Positions 44,959 through 54,685 of a stretch of 64,000 bases of DNA are shown one piece after another (within the stretch, counting starts at the first letter, position 1; each line of letters begins with the position of its first letter). This stretch comes from Rhodoblastus sp963748385. GTDB taxonomy: Bacteria; Pseudomonadota; Alphaproteobacteria; Rhizobiales; Beijerinckiaceae. The DNA lies in NCBI GenBank assembly GCA_963748385.1, contig CAVVIQ010000008.1, positions 124,001-188,000 on the forward strand, in the 5' to 3' direction. The position numbers and the translations under genes were made by a program. The notes beneath the pieces were generated by a model that searched no databases, was not told the origin of the DNA, and worked only from the letters and a program-made list of their open reading frames with translations.

Positions 44959-44992
44959 AGCCGGGGCTTGCGCTCCGGCTTTTCTTGTTTTG
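44959..44992 (+). terminator. Rho-independent terminator of the F0 operon
   Basis: Stem AGCCGGGGC / GCTCCGGCT with loop TTGC, followed by TTTTCTTGTTTT, 30 bases after atpF. The rest of the gap to 45250 shows no gene. Confidence 0.85.
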
Positions 44993-45250
44993 CGGCGTCG
45001 ATCGTGGAGCCTCGCCGGCGCGCCGCGGAAAAACACGATATTGCAAACCCAATCGCGGCGCCGCTCTGGCTTTCCCGCAAAAAAAATGCTTTGGTGCCCC
45101 CGCGGTTCGGCAGGGGCGCGCCGCATTTCGGTTCGGCCGCGCCCACGCAAGCCGCAAAAGGATTGAGCGTCGGAACGAGGCTTGCCGTTCCGCCGGGGAT
45201 TGGCCTGCGCATTCTCGCCCAATGGCGCGGGCGCATTTGAGGGGTGAAAC

Positions 45251-45559
45251 ATGAAGAAGATTGCGATTTGCCTGGCGTTGGGCCTGGGTCTGGCGCCGAC
45301 CGCCAGCTCGGCTCAGCTCATGATCCAGATGAACAGGATCACCTGCGGCGACATGACCGCCATGGCGCCCGGCGACCAGGACATGGTCGCGGCCTGGATG
45401 AGCGGCTGGTACAACCAGAAATTGGGTTATACCCATGTCGACCTGATGGCCTTTCGCCAGAACAAGGCGAATATCATGAAATATTGCGCCAGCAACCCGA
45501 AGGATCAGCTGATGGGCGTCATTCAGGCGGCCGTCAACCAGATGCAGAAGAAGCAGTGA
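45251..45559 (+). CDS. HdeA/HdeB-like periplasmic protein, first copy
   Basis: 102-aa exported protein. Signal peptide M-K-K-I-A-I-C-L-A-L-G-L ends near S-S-A-Q. The mature part has the two-cysteine pattern I-T-C-G-D ... Y-C-A-S, with M-V-A-A-W-M-S-G-W between them, as in HdeA/HdeB acid-stress chaperones. GAGG lies eight bases before the ATG. It is followed 28 bases later by a paralogue. Confidence 0.82.
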   Translation: MKKIAICLALGLGLAPTASSAQLMIQMNRITCGDMTAMAPGDQDMVAAWMSGWYNQKLGYTHVDLMAFRQNKANIMKYCASNPKDQLMGVIQAAVNQMQKKQ

Positions 45560-45587
45560 TCCTCGTCCATCCATCGGGAGAAAAAGC

Positions 45588-45878
45588 ATGAAGACCAAAT
45601 TGATTCTCGCGACCGCGATGCTGGCGTTCGCTGTCCCTGCCGCCAAGGCTCAGGTCGTCCTCGACATGTCCCTCATCACCTGCGGCCAGTTCCTCAAGGC
45701 GCCGGAAGCCGACAAGGCCCTGATTTCGTCCTGGATGAGCGGCTATTTCATGTCGTCCAAGAACCTGCTCGACGTCGACATGCGTTATGTGGAGCGCAAC
45801 CACGCGGTCGTCGGGAAATATTGCAAGAAGCACATGAACGACAAGCTGATGGACGCCGTCGCCAAGAACGCGAAGTAA
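45588..45878 (+). CDS. HdeA/HdeB-like periplasmic protein, second copy
   Basis: 96-aa exported paralogue of the preceding gene. Signal peptide ends near A-K-A-Q. I-T-C-G-Q-F, W-M-S-G-Y-F and Y-C-K-K keep the same Cys pair and core. The two are probably co-transcribed and end at a strong terminator. E. coli HdeA and HdeB also form a pair; whether these two have divided roles is unknown. Confidence 0.82.
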   Translation: MKTKLILATAMLAFAVPAAKAQVVLDMSLITCGQFLKAPEADKALISSWMSGYFMSSKNLLDVDMRYVERNHAVVGKYCKKHMNDKLMDAVAKNAK

Positions 45879-45918
45879 GAAACTTCGGCGCCGCATAAAA
45901 ACGTCGCCAACGTCTTCG

Positions 45919-45949
45919 AGCCCCCTCGGCCCGCCGAGGGGGCTTTTTG
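45919..45949 (+). terminator. Strong Rho-independent terminator
   Basis: Perfect 11-base stem AGCCCCCTCGG / CCGAGGGGGCT, four-base loop, then TTTTG. Ends the HdeA pair and faces the end of ppc, so it may work in both directions. Confidence 0.9.
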
Positions 45950-45959
45950 TTCGAGCAAG

Positions 45960-48708
45960 TCACCCGGTATTGCGCAGGCCCGCCGCGATGCCGTTGATGG
46001 CGATCAGAATGCCGACCCGCGCCTTGTGGTCGATCTGCCCCGCGCGCCAGCGGCGCAGAAGCTCGGCCTGGAGGTAATTGAGCGGCGCGATATAGGGGAA
46101 GCGATGGGCGATCGAGCGCGCCAGCGCCGGATTGTCAGCGAGCCTGTTCGCGTGTCCGGTCGTGATCTCCAGCGCCGCGACGGTGCGGCCTCCATTCCGC
46201 CTCGATCGCCGAAAAGATCCGCTCGGCGGCCGCGCGGTCCGGAACAAGCTCGGCGTAGCGGCGGGCGATTTCGAGATCGGCCTTGGCCAGAACCATGTCC
46301 ATGTTGGACAAAAGCGCCGCGAAGAACGGCCATTCCTCGCACATGCGGCGCAACAGAATTTTTCGCGCCTGCGTGTCTTCGAGCAAGAAACCTTCGACCG
46401 CCGCGCCGAAGCCGTACCAGCCCGGCAGCGCAACTCGGGCCTGGCCCCAGGAAAAGCTCCACGGGATGGCGCGCAAATCCTCGATCCGCCGCGTCGCCTT
46501 GCGCGACGCCGGCCGCGAGCCGATGTTCAGTTCGGCGATTTCGGCGATGGGCGTGGCGGCGTAGAAATAATCGACGAAGCCCGGCGTCTCATAGACCAGC
46601 CCGCGATAGGCCTTCATCGACAGCCGCGACAATTGCTCGGCGGCGTCGAGGAATTCCGCCGGCGGCGCCTTGCCGTCGAGCAAAAGGCTCGCTTCGAGAT
46701 TGGCGGCCATGAAGGTTTCGAGATTGCGCTTGCCGATCAGGGGATTGGCGTATTTGGCGTTGATCACCTCGCCCTGTTCCGTGAGGCGGAACTGGCCGCG
46801 CACCGTGCCGGGCGGCTGGGCGAGAATGGCCTGATAGGACGGCCCGCCGCCGCGGCCCACCGCGCCGCCGCGCCCATGGAACAGCCGCAGCTTCACGCCG
46901 GGAAGCGAATCGAAGAAGGCGGCGAGCGCCGTCGAGGCGCGGTAAAGCTCCCAGGTCGAGGTGAAATAGCCGCCGTCCTTGTTGGAATCGGAATAGCCGA
47001 GCATCACGTCCTGGACGCCGCTGGAGCGCCGGATCAGATCGGCGATCCCCGGCAAGGCATAGAAGGCGCGCATGATCGGCTCGGCGGCGCGCAGATCCTC
47101 GATGGTCTCGAACAGCGGCGTCACGATCAGGTCGAGCCGCGCCGTGTCGCGGTCGGTTTCGTGCAGCGTGCCGTGCATCAGGCCGCATTCCTTCTGCAGC
47201 GCCATGACTTCCAGAAGGTCGCTGACGCTTTCGGTATGGCTGATGATGTAATGGCGGATCGCCGCTTCGCCGAATCTCTGGCGCGCGCTCCGCGCGGTTT
47301 CGAACACCGCCAGTTCGCTGCGCGCATTTGCGGAATATTCGACATTCGGCGTCCGCAGCGGACGCCTGTCCGCCAGCAATTGCAGCAGCAGCTCGATGCG
47401 GTCCCGCTCGTCCAGAGCCGTATAATCCGGCGCGATGCGCACCGCCGCCAGCAACTCCTTCAGCACGGCCTCGTGCTGGTCGGAATTCTGACGCAGATCG
47501 GTCGTCGCCATGTGGAAGCCGAACACGTCGACCGCCCGGATCAGGTCCGTCAGCCGGCCGCGCGCCACAACGGCGCCGTGATGGGCGAGCAGGGAATCGC
47601 GCACGACCATGAGGTCGCGGCGGAATTCCGCCGGCTCGCCATAGGGCTTGCCCGAGCCGACCGCATGGCGCAGGGCCTCGCCGCCGGTCAAAGCCTTCAG
47701 CGTTCCGGCGAGCCGCGCATAGACCCCGATCAAGGCGCGGCGATAGGTTTCGTCGGCGCGATGCGGATTGCGGTCGCCCGAGGCGTCCGCCAGTTCATCG
47801 AGCTCCGGCGAGCAATCGACCAGCACGCGCGACATCGACAATTCGCCGCCGAGCAGGTGAACCTCGGCCAGGTAATGGCGCAAAATCGTCTCGGCATGGG
47901 CCTTGACCGAAATTTCGAGCGTGTCCGCATTGACGTTCGGATTGCCGTCGCGGTCGCCGCCGATCCAGTTGCCCATGCGGAAGAACGGCGCCACCGGGCG
48001 CCCCAGCCTTTGTTCGAGATCGGCGTAAAGCGCGGGAATATCGCGGATGAAGGTCGAGTGGTAATAAGCCAGCGCGTTGTCGATCTCGTCGCGCACCGAA
48101 AGGCTCGCCGTGCGCAGGATGCGTGTCTGCCAGAGCTGGGCCACGCGCGCATAGAGCTGCGCCTCGTTTTCGCGCAAATCGGCCTCGGTCCGACAGTTTT
48201 CGCGCGCGGCCAGCAGGTCGGCGATAGCGCGTTCGGCGTCGAGCGTGCTGCGGCGCTGCACCTCGGTCGGATGCGCCGTCAGCACGGGCGAGACATAAGA
48301 TTCCGCCAGCGTCTCCTGGATGCGCTCGGGCGCGACGCCGGCGGCGCGCAGCCGCTCGAAACTATAGGCGAGGCCGCCCGGCTGGGTCTGCGGCTCATGG
48401 GCTGCGCGCCGGCGCAGGAAATGGCGGTCCTCGGCGATATTGGCGAGATGGGAAAAATAAGCGAAGGCGCGGATGACCGAGGCGGTCTCCGCCGGCGACA
48501 GGCTTTGCAGCAAGGCGTCCAGCTCGCGGCCGGCCTCGGAATCCGCCCTGCCCTTGCCCGCGATGGAAAGCCGGCGAATCCTTTCGATCCGCTCGTAAAT
48601 CCCCTCGCCCTCCTGTTCGCGCACGGTATCGCCGAGAATCTGGCCGAGCAGCCTGATGTCCTCGAATAGGGGCTTTTGCTTTTCCGCCTCGTCCTGCTCC
48701 GCCGTCAT
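45960..48708 (-). CDS. ppc: Phosphoenolpyruvate carboxylase (one-base frameshift near the 3' end)
   Basis: 915 aa after correction; it carboxylates PEP to oxaloacetate. Conserved blocks are L-T-A-H-P-T-E-V-Q-R with the catalytic His, G-N-W-I-G-G-D-R-D-G-N-P, G-Y-S-D-S-N-K-D-G-G-Y and F-H-G-R-G-G-A-V-G-R-G-G-G-P. The end A-G-L-R-N-T-G matches the invariant C-terminus. The frame breaks at A-E-W-R and resumes R-T-V-A-A-L-E-I; removing one base from the pair at 46187-46188 restores it. The Nudix gene lies 27 bases upstream on the same strand. It replenishes the TCA cycle and would serve a serine cycle if one exists. Confidence 0.95.
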
Positions 48709-48735
48709 TTCGCGCTCCGATGCAACCGGAGCGCT

Positions 48736-49206
48736 TTACCATAAAGTCGTAGGCTCCGCCTTGCGTAAATATTCGTCGATGCGCGCCTTTGTCGAGGCCG
48801 TGGCGCCCTCTGGAAGGGCGCCGAGGGGGAAAAATCCGGATTCGACGATTTCCCAGTCCGGCGCCCGGGGCTTGTCCTGGCGCACCCTCGCCAGATAAAG
48901 CGCGACATGATCGCGCCGCGAATGGCGCGGATTGTAGTAGAAGCCAAGCAGGCGCGGCGGCTCCGCCGCCTCCAGGCCGCCCTCTTCGCTCAATTCGCGC
49001 AGCAGCGACTCGACCGCCGTCTCGCCGCTTTCCACACCGCCGCCAGGCAGATGAAAACCTGGAACATAGGCATGCCGCACCAGAAACACCCGGTCCGCGT
49101 CGTCAAGCGCGATCGCCCGAACGCCGAGAGTCATGGGCCGGCGCAGCAGGCCCGCGATCCGTTGCCCCTGCCGCACGCATTTCTGCCAGAAGGCGATTTC
49201 GGACAT
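48736..49206 (-). CDS. NUDIX hydrolase
   Basis: 156-aa protein with a good Nudix box, G-G-G-V-E-S-G-E-T followed by L-L-R-E-L-S-E-E-G-G, near residues 55-78. The N-terminal V-R-A-I-A-L-D-D-A-D-R-V-F-L-V-R-H motif is also typical. Substrate unknown. The ATG at 49206 (M-S-E-I-A-F-W) fits better than an in-frame ATG 30 bases upstream. Probably in one transcript with ppc. Confidence 0.85.
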   Translation of the reverse strand: MSEIAFWQKCVRQGQRIAGLLRRPMTLGVRAIALDDADRVFLVRHAYVPGFHLPGGGVESGETAVESLLRELSEEGGLEAAEPPRLLGFYYNPRHSRRDHVALYLARVRQDKPRAPDWEIVESGFFPLGALPEGATASTKARIDEYLRKAEPTTLW

Positions 49207-49332
49207 GGCGGCCTCGCGACTGGATTTGACCTTCAAACCAAATTATAGCTTTCGCGCGACGGCTGAGGGAACGGGCGCGGATCGCTTTTTCGCCTTCACG
49301 ACCGCGTGGCCGCGGCGGAATCGGAGAAAGCC

Positions 49333-50310
49333 ATGAGTTTGAAAAACTTTTCCGATCTGACCCAGCGCGAAATCCTCGCCATCGCCATCAGCTCCGAGGA
49401 AGAAGACAGCCGGATCTACACCAGTTTCGCCGAGGAGCTGGCCGACCGCTACCCCGCGACATCGCAGGTCTTTCGCGAAATGGCCGCCGAGGAGGACGGC
49501 CATCGCCGCCAGCTGCTGGAAATGTACCAGTCGCGATTCGGCGCCAACCTGCCCGCAATCCGCCGCGAGGACGTGAAGGGCTTTTTGAGCCGCCGCCCGA
49601 CCTGGCTGGTCAAGAACCTGCCGCTGGACACCATCCGCCGCCAGGCCGAGGCGATGGAGACCGACGCGCAACGCTTTTATGTCAAGGCGGCGGAAGCGGC
49701 GCAGGATGTCGGCGTCCGGAAATTGCTCGGCGATCTCGCCATGGTCGAGAAGAGCCATGGCGAAAAGGCCAGCGCCCTGTCCGAGGCGATCCTCACCGAA
49801 AGCGCGCGCGAGGCGGAAAGCCACACGGCGCACAGGCTTTTCGTGCTGCAATATGTCCAGCCGGGCCTCGCCGGCCTGATGGACGGCTCGGTCTCGACCC
49901 TCGCCCCGCTGTTCGCCGCGGCCTTCGCCACCCAGAACAACTGGAGCACTTTTCTGGTCGGGCTCGCCGCCTCGATCGGCGCGGGAATCAGCATGGCCAT
50001 CGCCGAGGCCTTGTCCGACGACGGCTCGCTGACCGGGCGCGGCGCGCCCCTCATTCGCGGCGTCGTCACCGGCCTGATGACCACCGCCGGCGGCCTCGGC
50101 CACAGCCTGCCCTATCTCGTGCCCGATTCCTGGCCGCACGCCTTCTGGACCGCGACCAGCATCGCCGGCGTCGTGGTGTTCTTCGAGCTCTGGGCCATCG
50201 CCTATATCCGCGCGCGCTACATGGACACGCCCTTCCTCAAGGCGGTCGCCCAGATCGTGCTGGGCGGCGCGATCGTGCTGGCGGTCGGCATTCTCATCGG
50301 CGGGGCGTGA
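49333..50310 (+). CDS. mbfA: Membrane-bound ferritin-like iron exporter MbfA
   Basis: 325-aa protein joining a rubrerythrin/ferritin-like domain (about 10-155; E-E-E-D-S-R-I-Y and E-E-D-G-H-R-R-Q supply di-iron ligands) to a VIT1-type membrane domain of about 165 residues with several helices. In rhizobia MbfA exports iron and protects from iron and peroxide stress under the Irr regulator. GGAG lies six bases before the ATG. I did not see a clear Irr operator in the 126-base leader. Confidence 0.9.
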   Translation: MSLKNFSDLTQREILAIAISSEEEDSRIYTSFAEELADRYPATSQVFREMAAEEDGHRRQLLEMYQSRFGANLPAIRREDVKGFLSRRPTWLVKNLPLDTIRRQAEAMETDAQRFYVKAAEAAQDVGVRKLLGDLAMVEKSHGEKASALSEAILTESAREAESHTAHRLFVLQYVQPGLAGLMDGSVSTLAPLFAAAFATQNNWSTFLVGLAASIGAGISMAIAEALSDDGSLTGRGAPLIRGVVTGLMTTAGGLGHSLPYLVPDSWPHAFWTATSIAGVVVFFELWAIAYIRARYMDTPFLKAVAQIVLGGAIVLAVGILIGGA

Positions 50311-50318
50311 AGCATTCG

Positions 50319-51194
50319 ATGTTCCGCATCGCCCATATCTCGGACCCCCATATCGGTCCCCTGCCCCGGCTCAAGTGGCGCGATCTGCTCGGCAAGCGGG
50401 CGACCGGCTACCTCAACTGGCGGCGCGGCCGCGGCCGCGCCCATGACATGGACGCCCTCGCCGCCCTGGTCGCCGACATGCGCGAGCAGCGGCCCAGCCA
50501 TGTCGCCATGACCGGCGACATCTGCAACATCGGCCTGCCGGCGGAATATCCGCTCGCCGCGCAATGGCTGGCGACGCTGGGCCCGTCGAACGAGGTGAGC
50601 GTCGCGCCGGGCAACCACGACGCCTATATGCGTTCCAGCCTGCCGCACATGATGCGCGACTTCGGCCCGTGGACGCGCAGCGACGACGGCGAACAGGGCT
50701 TTCCATTCCTGCGCCGCCGGGACGGCGTCGCGATCATCGGCCTGAGCAGCGGCGTGCCCACCCTGCCCTTCGTCGCCTCCGGCAAGCTGGGGTCGGAGCA
50801 ACTGGCGCGCCTCGCCGCCATCCTGCGCGCGACGCGCGACGAAATGCGGGTCTTGCTGATCCACCACCCGCCAGTCGACGGCGGCGGCGACATCCGCAAT
50901 CTGCGCGATCATCGCGCCTTGGCCGAAATCGTGCGGGAGCACGGCGCGGAACTCGTGCTCCACGGCCACAGCCATTCCATCTCGCGCAAATGCCTGGCCG
51001 GTCCGCGCGGGCCGATCCCCGTGCTGGGCATCTGCTCGGCCTCTTCGATCGGCCGCAACCCGCGCCGGCGCGCCGCCTATTACCTGATCGACATCGACCC
51101 CTCGACCCGCAAGATGATGCTGGCGGTGCGTCAGCTCGACAAGGCCGGACAGTTCCGTCAGGTCGCGGCTGCCGCGGCGACGTGCGCGCCATAA
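50319..51194 (+). CDS. Calcineurin-like metallophosphoesterase
   Basis: 291-aa phosphoesterase with all metal-ligand motifs: D-P-H-I-G, G-D-I-C-N, G-N-H-D, I-H-H-P-P and H-G-H-S-H. It resembles the CpdA/3',5'-cAMP phosphodiesterase group, but the substrate is not assured. The ATG at 50319 gives the typical start M-F-R-I-A-H-I-S-D; a GTG at 50307 overlapping the mbfA stop is the alternative. Likely co-transcribed with mbfA. Confidence 0.85.
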   Translation: MFRIAHISDPHIGPLPRLKWRDLLGKRATGYLNWRRGRGRAHDMDALAALVADMREQRPSHVAMTGDICNIGLPAEYPLAAQWLATLGPSNEVSVAPGNHDAYMRSSLPHMMRDFGPWTRSDDGEQGFPFLRRRDGVAIIGLSSGVPTLPFVASGKLGSEQLARLAAILRATRDEMRVLLIHHPPVDGGGDIRNLRDHRALAEIVREHGAELVLHGHSHSISRKCLAGPRGPIPVLGICSASSIGRNPRRRAAYYLIDIDPSTRKMMLAVRQLDKAGQFRQVAAAAATCAP

Positions 51195-51471
51195 AAGTTA
51201 TAAACAATTGCGATGTTTTGCCGCAGGCGCGGCGCGAAGCGCGAATCGCCATTGCCAACCTCGCCGCGCCGCGATAGGAAACGAGCCATCGACAGTCCGG
51301 CGCTTTTGCCGGACGCGGAGCGTCGGGTTGCGCTCGATGGCCACTGGGCCTCGCGAAAGCCCGCGCGCAAAGGGAACCATTGGAGCGTCGATGCGCTCCG
51401 GCGATATCGGGTGAATTCGAAAGCCGGCGCCTCTCGCGCGAGCGATAAGGCGATATCAGCGCAGGAATCGC

Positions 51472-52329
51472 ATGGAGACAGGCCAGATGACCAATGCCGC
51501 CGACAGTGGCGCAATGACGGCCAAGCCGGCGGAAGCGGCGGCGCCCAGGAAGAGCGGCGGCGCTTTCAATCGCGAGACCGTTCTCGAAGTCCAGCACTAT
51601 ACGGACCGCCTGTTCCGTTTCCGCACCACGCGCGATCCTGCTTTCCGTTTCATCAACGGCCAATTCGCGATGATCGGCCTCGAAGTGGACGGCAAGCCCT
51701 TGCTGCGCGCCTATTCCATGGCCAGCGCCAATTACGAGGACGATCTCGAATTCTTCTCCATCAAGGTGCCGGACGGCCCGCTCACCTCGCGACTCCAGCA
51801 TCTCAAGGTCGGCGACACCGTCCTCGTCGGCCGCAAGCCGACCGGCACCCTGGTCCAGTCGAGCCTGCTGCCCGGCAAGAGGCTCTACATGTTCTCGACC
51901 GGCACCGGCATCGCGCCCTTCTCCAGCGTGATCAAGGACCCCGAAGTTTACGACCTCTACGATCACCTGATCCTGGTCCATGGCTGCCGCCAGGTCGCCG
52001 AGCTGCAATATGGCTTCGATATCGTGAAAGCCGCCAGGGAGAACGAGTTCTTCGGCGATATCGTGACCGAAAAGCTCATCCACTATCCGACGGTGACCCG
52101 CGAGGCCTTCAAATATCAGGGCCGCGCCACTGACCTGATCGCAAACGGAAAACTGTTCGCCGACATCGGCCAGCCGCCGCTCAACCCGGCCGAGGACCGC
52201 GTCATGATCTGCGGCAGCCCCGGCCTGCTGCGCGATCTGGTCAAGATGCTGCAGGACGGCGGTTTTCGCGAGGGTTCCAGCGGCGATCCCGCCACTTATG
52301 TCATCGAAAAGGCGTTTGTCGAGCAATAG
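51472..52329 (+). CDS. fpr: Ferredoxin-NADP+ reductase
   Basis: 285-aa flavoenzyme. The FAD site R-A-Y-S-M-A-S and S-I-K-V-P-D-G-P-L-T-S lie in the N-terminal half. The NADP site G-T-G-I-A-P-F-S-S and C-G-S-P-G-L follow, and the chain ends V-E-K/V-E-Q like bacterial subclass-I FPRs. It moves electrons between NADPH and ferredoxin or flavodoxin. AGGA lies five bases before the ATG at 51472; an ATG 15 bases later is possible. The neighbouring nitrogenase-associated protein hints at a redox-supply context. A perfect stem GTCCGGC/GCCGGAC lies in the 277-base leader. Confidence 0.92.
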   Translation: METGQMTNAADSGAMTAKPAEAAAPRKSGGAFNRETVLEVQHYTDRLFRFRTTRDPAFRFINGQFAMIGLEVDGKPLLRAYSMASANYEDDLEFFSIKVPDGPLTSRLQHLKVGDTVLVGRKPTGTLVQSSLLPGKRLYMFSTGTGIAPFSSVIKDPEVYDLYDHLILVHGCRQVAELQYGFDIVKAARENEFFGDIVTEKLIHYPTVTREAFKYQGRATDLIANGKLFADIGQPPLNPAEDRVMICGSPGLLRDLVKMLQDGGFREGSSGDPATYVIEKAFVEQ

Positions 52330-52351
52330 CTCGACGCGCTCGATCCGCGGA

Positions 52352-52762
52352 TCAGCAATCGCCCCAGGTACGCGGCAGGCGCCTGACTGGCGCCGCCCTG
52401 CCGGAATGTGCGCCAATGTCCACGAATTCGAGCAATTCCTCGGTGTCGAGCCCGGCCGCGCAGCTTCCGTTAAAGCGCACCAGCGGTCCGTTGATCAGGC
52501 GCGGATCAAGCGCCAGCGTCACCAGAGCTTCCTGGGCGTTCAGCTTGCCGGGATCGATTTCGCCCGAAACCACCCGCGGCGCGGCCGGATCGAACCATTC
52601 CACGATCGGCCTGTCATCGAAAAACGCGCGCAGGCTGGCGGATGTCCAATGCTGCGCGATCAGATCGCGCGCGTCGACCTCAAACCCGGCGGCGGCGAGC
52701 ACGGCCTTCTGCTCGACATCCCCGACCGCCCCCGGCCTCGCATAAAACACAATCTTGCTCAT
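52352..52762 (-). CDS. Nitrogenase-associated ArsC/Spx-like protein
   Basis: 136-aa thioredoxin-fold protein of the nitrogenase-associated ArsC-like family. I-V-F-Y-A-R-P-G-A-V-G-D, F-F-D-D-R-P-I-V-E-W-F-D-P-A-A-P-R-V and S-G-E-I-D-P are close to the family pattern. The Cys usually found after P-G is Ala here, so a thiol reductase reaction is unlikely. GGAGGG lies seven bases before the ATG at 52762. It is convergent with fpr, 22 bases between the stops. No nif structural gene is in the window. Confidence 0.8.
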   Translation of the reverse strand: MSKIVFYARPGAVGDVEQKAVLAAAGFEVDARDLIAQHWTSASLRAFFDDRPIVEWFDPAAPRVVSGEIDPGKLNAQEALVTLALDPRLINGPLVRFNGSCAAGLDTEELLEFVDIGAHSGRAAPVRRLPRTWGDC

Positions 52763-52911
52763 GACGTCACCCTCCGCGACGGGCCACGACAGCAAGCAAT
52801 TTTTACGCCGGTTTGACGACAGGGCGATGAAGGACGGGGCGGACGCCGAGCGGCCAGTGCGGGCGCATGCGCGCCACACGCGGCGAATTTTTTCCAAGTC
52901 GCTGAATTGAA

Positions 52912-52986
<75 letters not shown>

Positions 52987-53144
52987 TGATTTCACCCCCG
53001 GCGCCTTGGCCCGGACAGGCGCGCGGTTTCTGCCATAGGGAAACCGTCATGGCAAGCGCCAGTTTGCCGCTTGAGCCCGCAAATTGTCGCAAATCCGAGC
53101 GAAAGGCTTGTTTGTCGCGCCTTTCCCGCATAGAACCGCCCGAC

Positions 53145-53330
53145 ATGAAGAAGGACGCCACGGACCCGGAAGCCAAAGCCGCGCCGCAAAAGGCGGCGGA
53201 CGCCCTTTCCCCGGCCAAGCTCGCGGAAAAGCAGCGGCTGGCCGAGGCCTTGCGCGCCAATCTGCGGCGGCGCAAGGAGCAGACCCGCCAGCGCAAGGCG
53301 GGCGGCGACGCCGGTTCGCAGGACATTTAA
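53145..53330 (+). CDS. Small basic protein upstream of murA
   Basis: 61-aa highly charged protein ending in a helix rich in Lys/Arg/Ala/Glu (L-A-E-K-Q-R-L-A-E-A-L-R-A-N-L-R-R-R-K). Small proteins of this type are often found directly before murA in this order of bacteria. It starts at the ATG at 53145, and the longer frame upstream runs across the tRNA and is not coding. Role unknown. Confidence 0.6.
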   Translation: MKKDATDPEAKAAPQKAADALSPAKLAEKQRLAEALRANLRRRKEQTRQRKAGGDAGSQDI

Positions 53331-53378
53331 ACATCCGAAGCCAATGGCGCCCATTGTCGCGGCGCCCAGCGAGGAACA

Positions 53379-54678
53379 ATGGATCGCATCAGAATCGTCG
53401 GCGGCAACCCGCTGAATGGCGTCATTCCGATTTCCGGGGCCAAGAACGCGGCGCTGCCGCTGATGATCGCCTCGCTGCTGACCGATCGCACCGTCACGCT
53501 CGAAAACCTGCCGCGGCTCGCCGATGTGAGCCTGTTGGTCCGCATCCTGTCCAATCATGGCGTCGATTATTCCATCGACGGGCGCCGCCAGGGCGAAGAC
53601 CCGGATTCCGGCCAGACCGTCCACATGACCGCGCGCGAAATCGTGGACACCACCGCCCCCTATGAACTGGTGTCGCGGATGCGCGCGAGTTTCTGGGTTC
53701 TGGCCCCGCTGCTGGCGCGCAGCGGCGAGGCGCGGGTGTCATTGCCCGGCGGCTGCGCCATCGGCACCCGCCCGGTCGATCTCCTGCTGATGGCGATGGA
53801 GCGCCTCGGGGCCACGATCGACATCGACGCCGGTTACGTCGTCGCCAGGGCGCCCAGCGGGGGCTTGCGCGGCGGCGAGATCAATTTTCCCAAGGTCACG
53901 GTCGGCGGCACCCATATGGCCCTGATGGCGGCGGCGCTCGCCCAGGGGACGACATTGATCCGCAACGCCGCGCGCGAGCCTGAAATTGGCGATCTGGCCG
54001 ATCTTCTGGTGAAAATGGGCGCCAAGGTCCAGGGCGCCGGCTCGCCGGTGATCGAGGTCGAGGGCGTCGCGCGGCTCGGCGGCGCCAAGCATCGCGTGCT
54101 GCCCGACCGCATCGAGGCCGGCACCTACGCCATGGCGACCGCCATGACCGGCGGCGACGTGCTGCTGCAAGGCGCAAGGGCCGAACATCTCCAGGCGGCG
54201 CTCGACGTCCTGGCCGAAGCGGGCGCGAAGGTCGAAGCCACGCCGGAGGGCTTGCGCGTTTCGCGCAACGGCAACGGCATCAAGCCGGTCGATGTCGCCA
54301 CCGCGCCCTTCCCCGGATTCCCGACCGACCTTCAGGCGCAGTTCATGGCGCTGATGACCCGCGCCGAAGGCGCCTCGCGCATCACCGAGACGATTTTCGA
54401 GAACCGCTTCATGCATGTCCAGGAACTGGCCCGATTTCGGCGCGCGGATAAAACTCGAGGGCGACAGCGCCATCGTCGAGGGCGTCCCGGCGCTGAAAGG
54501 CGCGCCGGTGATGGCGACGGACCTGCGCGCCTCGGTCTCGCTGGTGATCGCCGCATTGGCGGCCGAGGGCGAAAGCATGATCCAGCGCGTCTATCACCTC
54601 GATCGCGGTTTCGAGGCGCTGGAGCGCAAGCTCAGCCGCTGCGGGGCGGACGTGACCCGCATCTCGTCGGGCGACTGA
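53379..54678 (+). CDS. murA: UDP-N-acetylglucosamine 1-carboxyvinyltransferase (one-base frameshift)
   Basis: 432 aa after correction, the first committed enzyme of peptidoglycan synthesis. The start M-D-R-I-R-I-V-G-G-N-P-L-N-G-V-I-P-I-S-G-A-K-N-A matches the family, with Lys in G-A-K-N-A. The active-site loop region P-G-G-C-A-I-G-T-R-P-V-D-L holds the catalytic Cys. The frame breaks at Q-E-L-A-R and resumes F-G-A-R-I-K-L-E-G; removing one T from 54435-54437 restores it. The enzyme is essential, so the break is almost certainly an artefact. GAGGAAC lies just before the ATG. Confidence 0.95.
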
Positions 54679-54685
54679 CGCCGCC

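Noticed and set aside
45000..45240. Short open frames between atpF and the HdeA pair
   Set aside because: Frames on both strands are Arg/Ala/Pro-rich, with no ribosome site or motif, and follow a good terminator.
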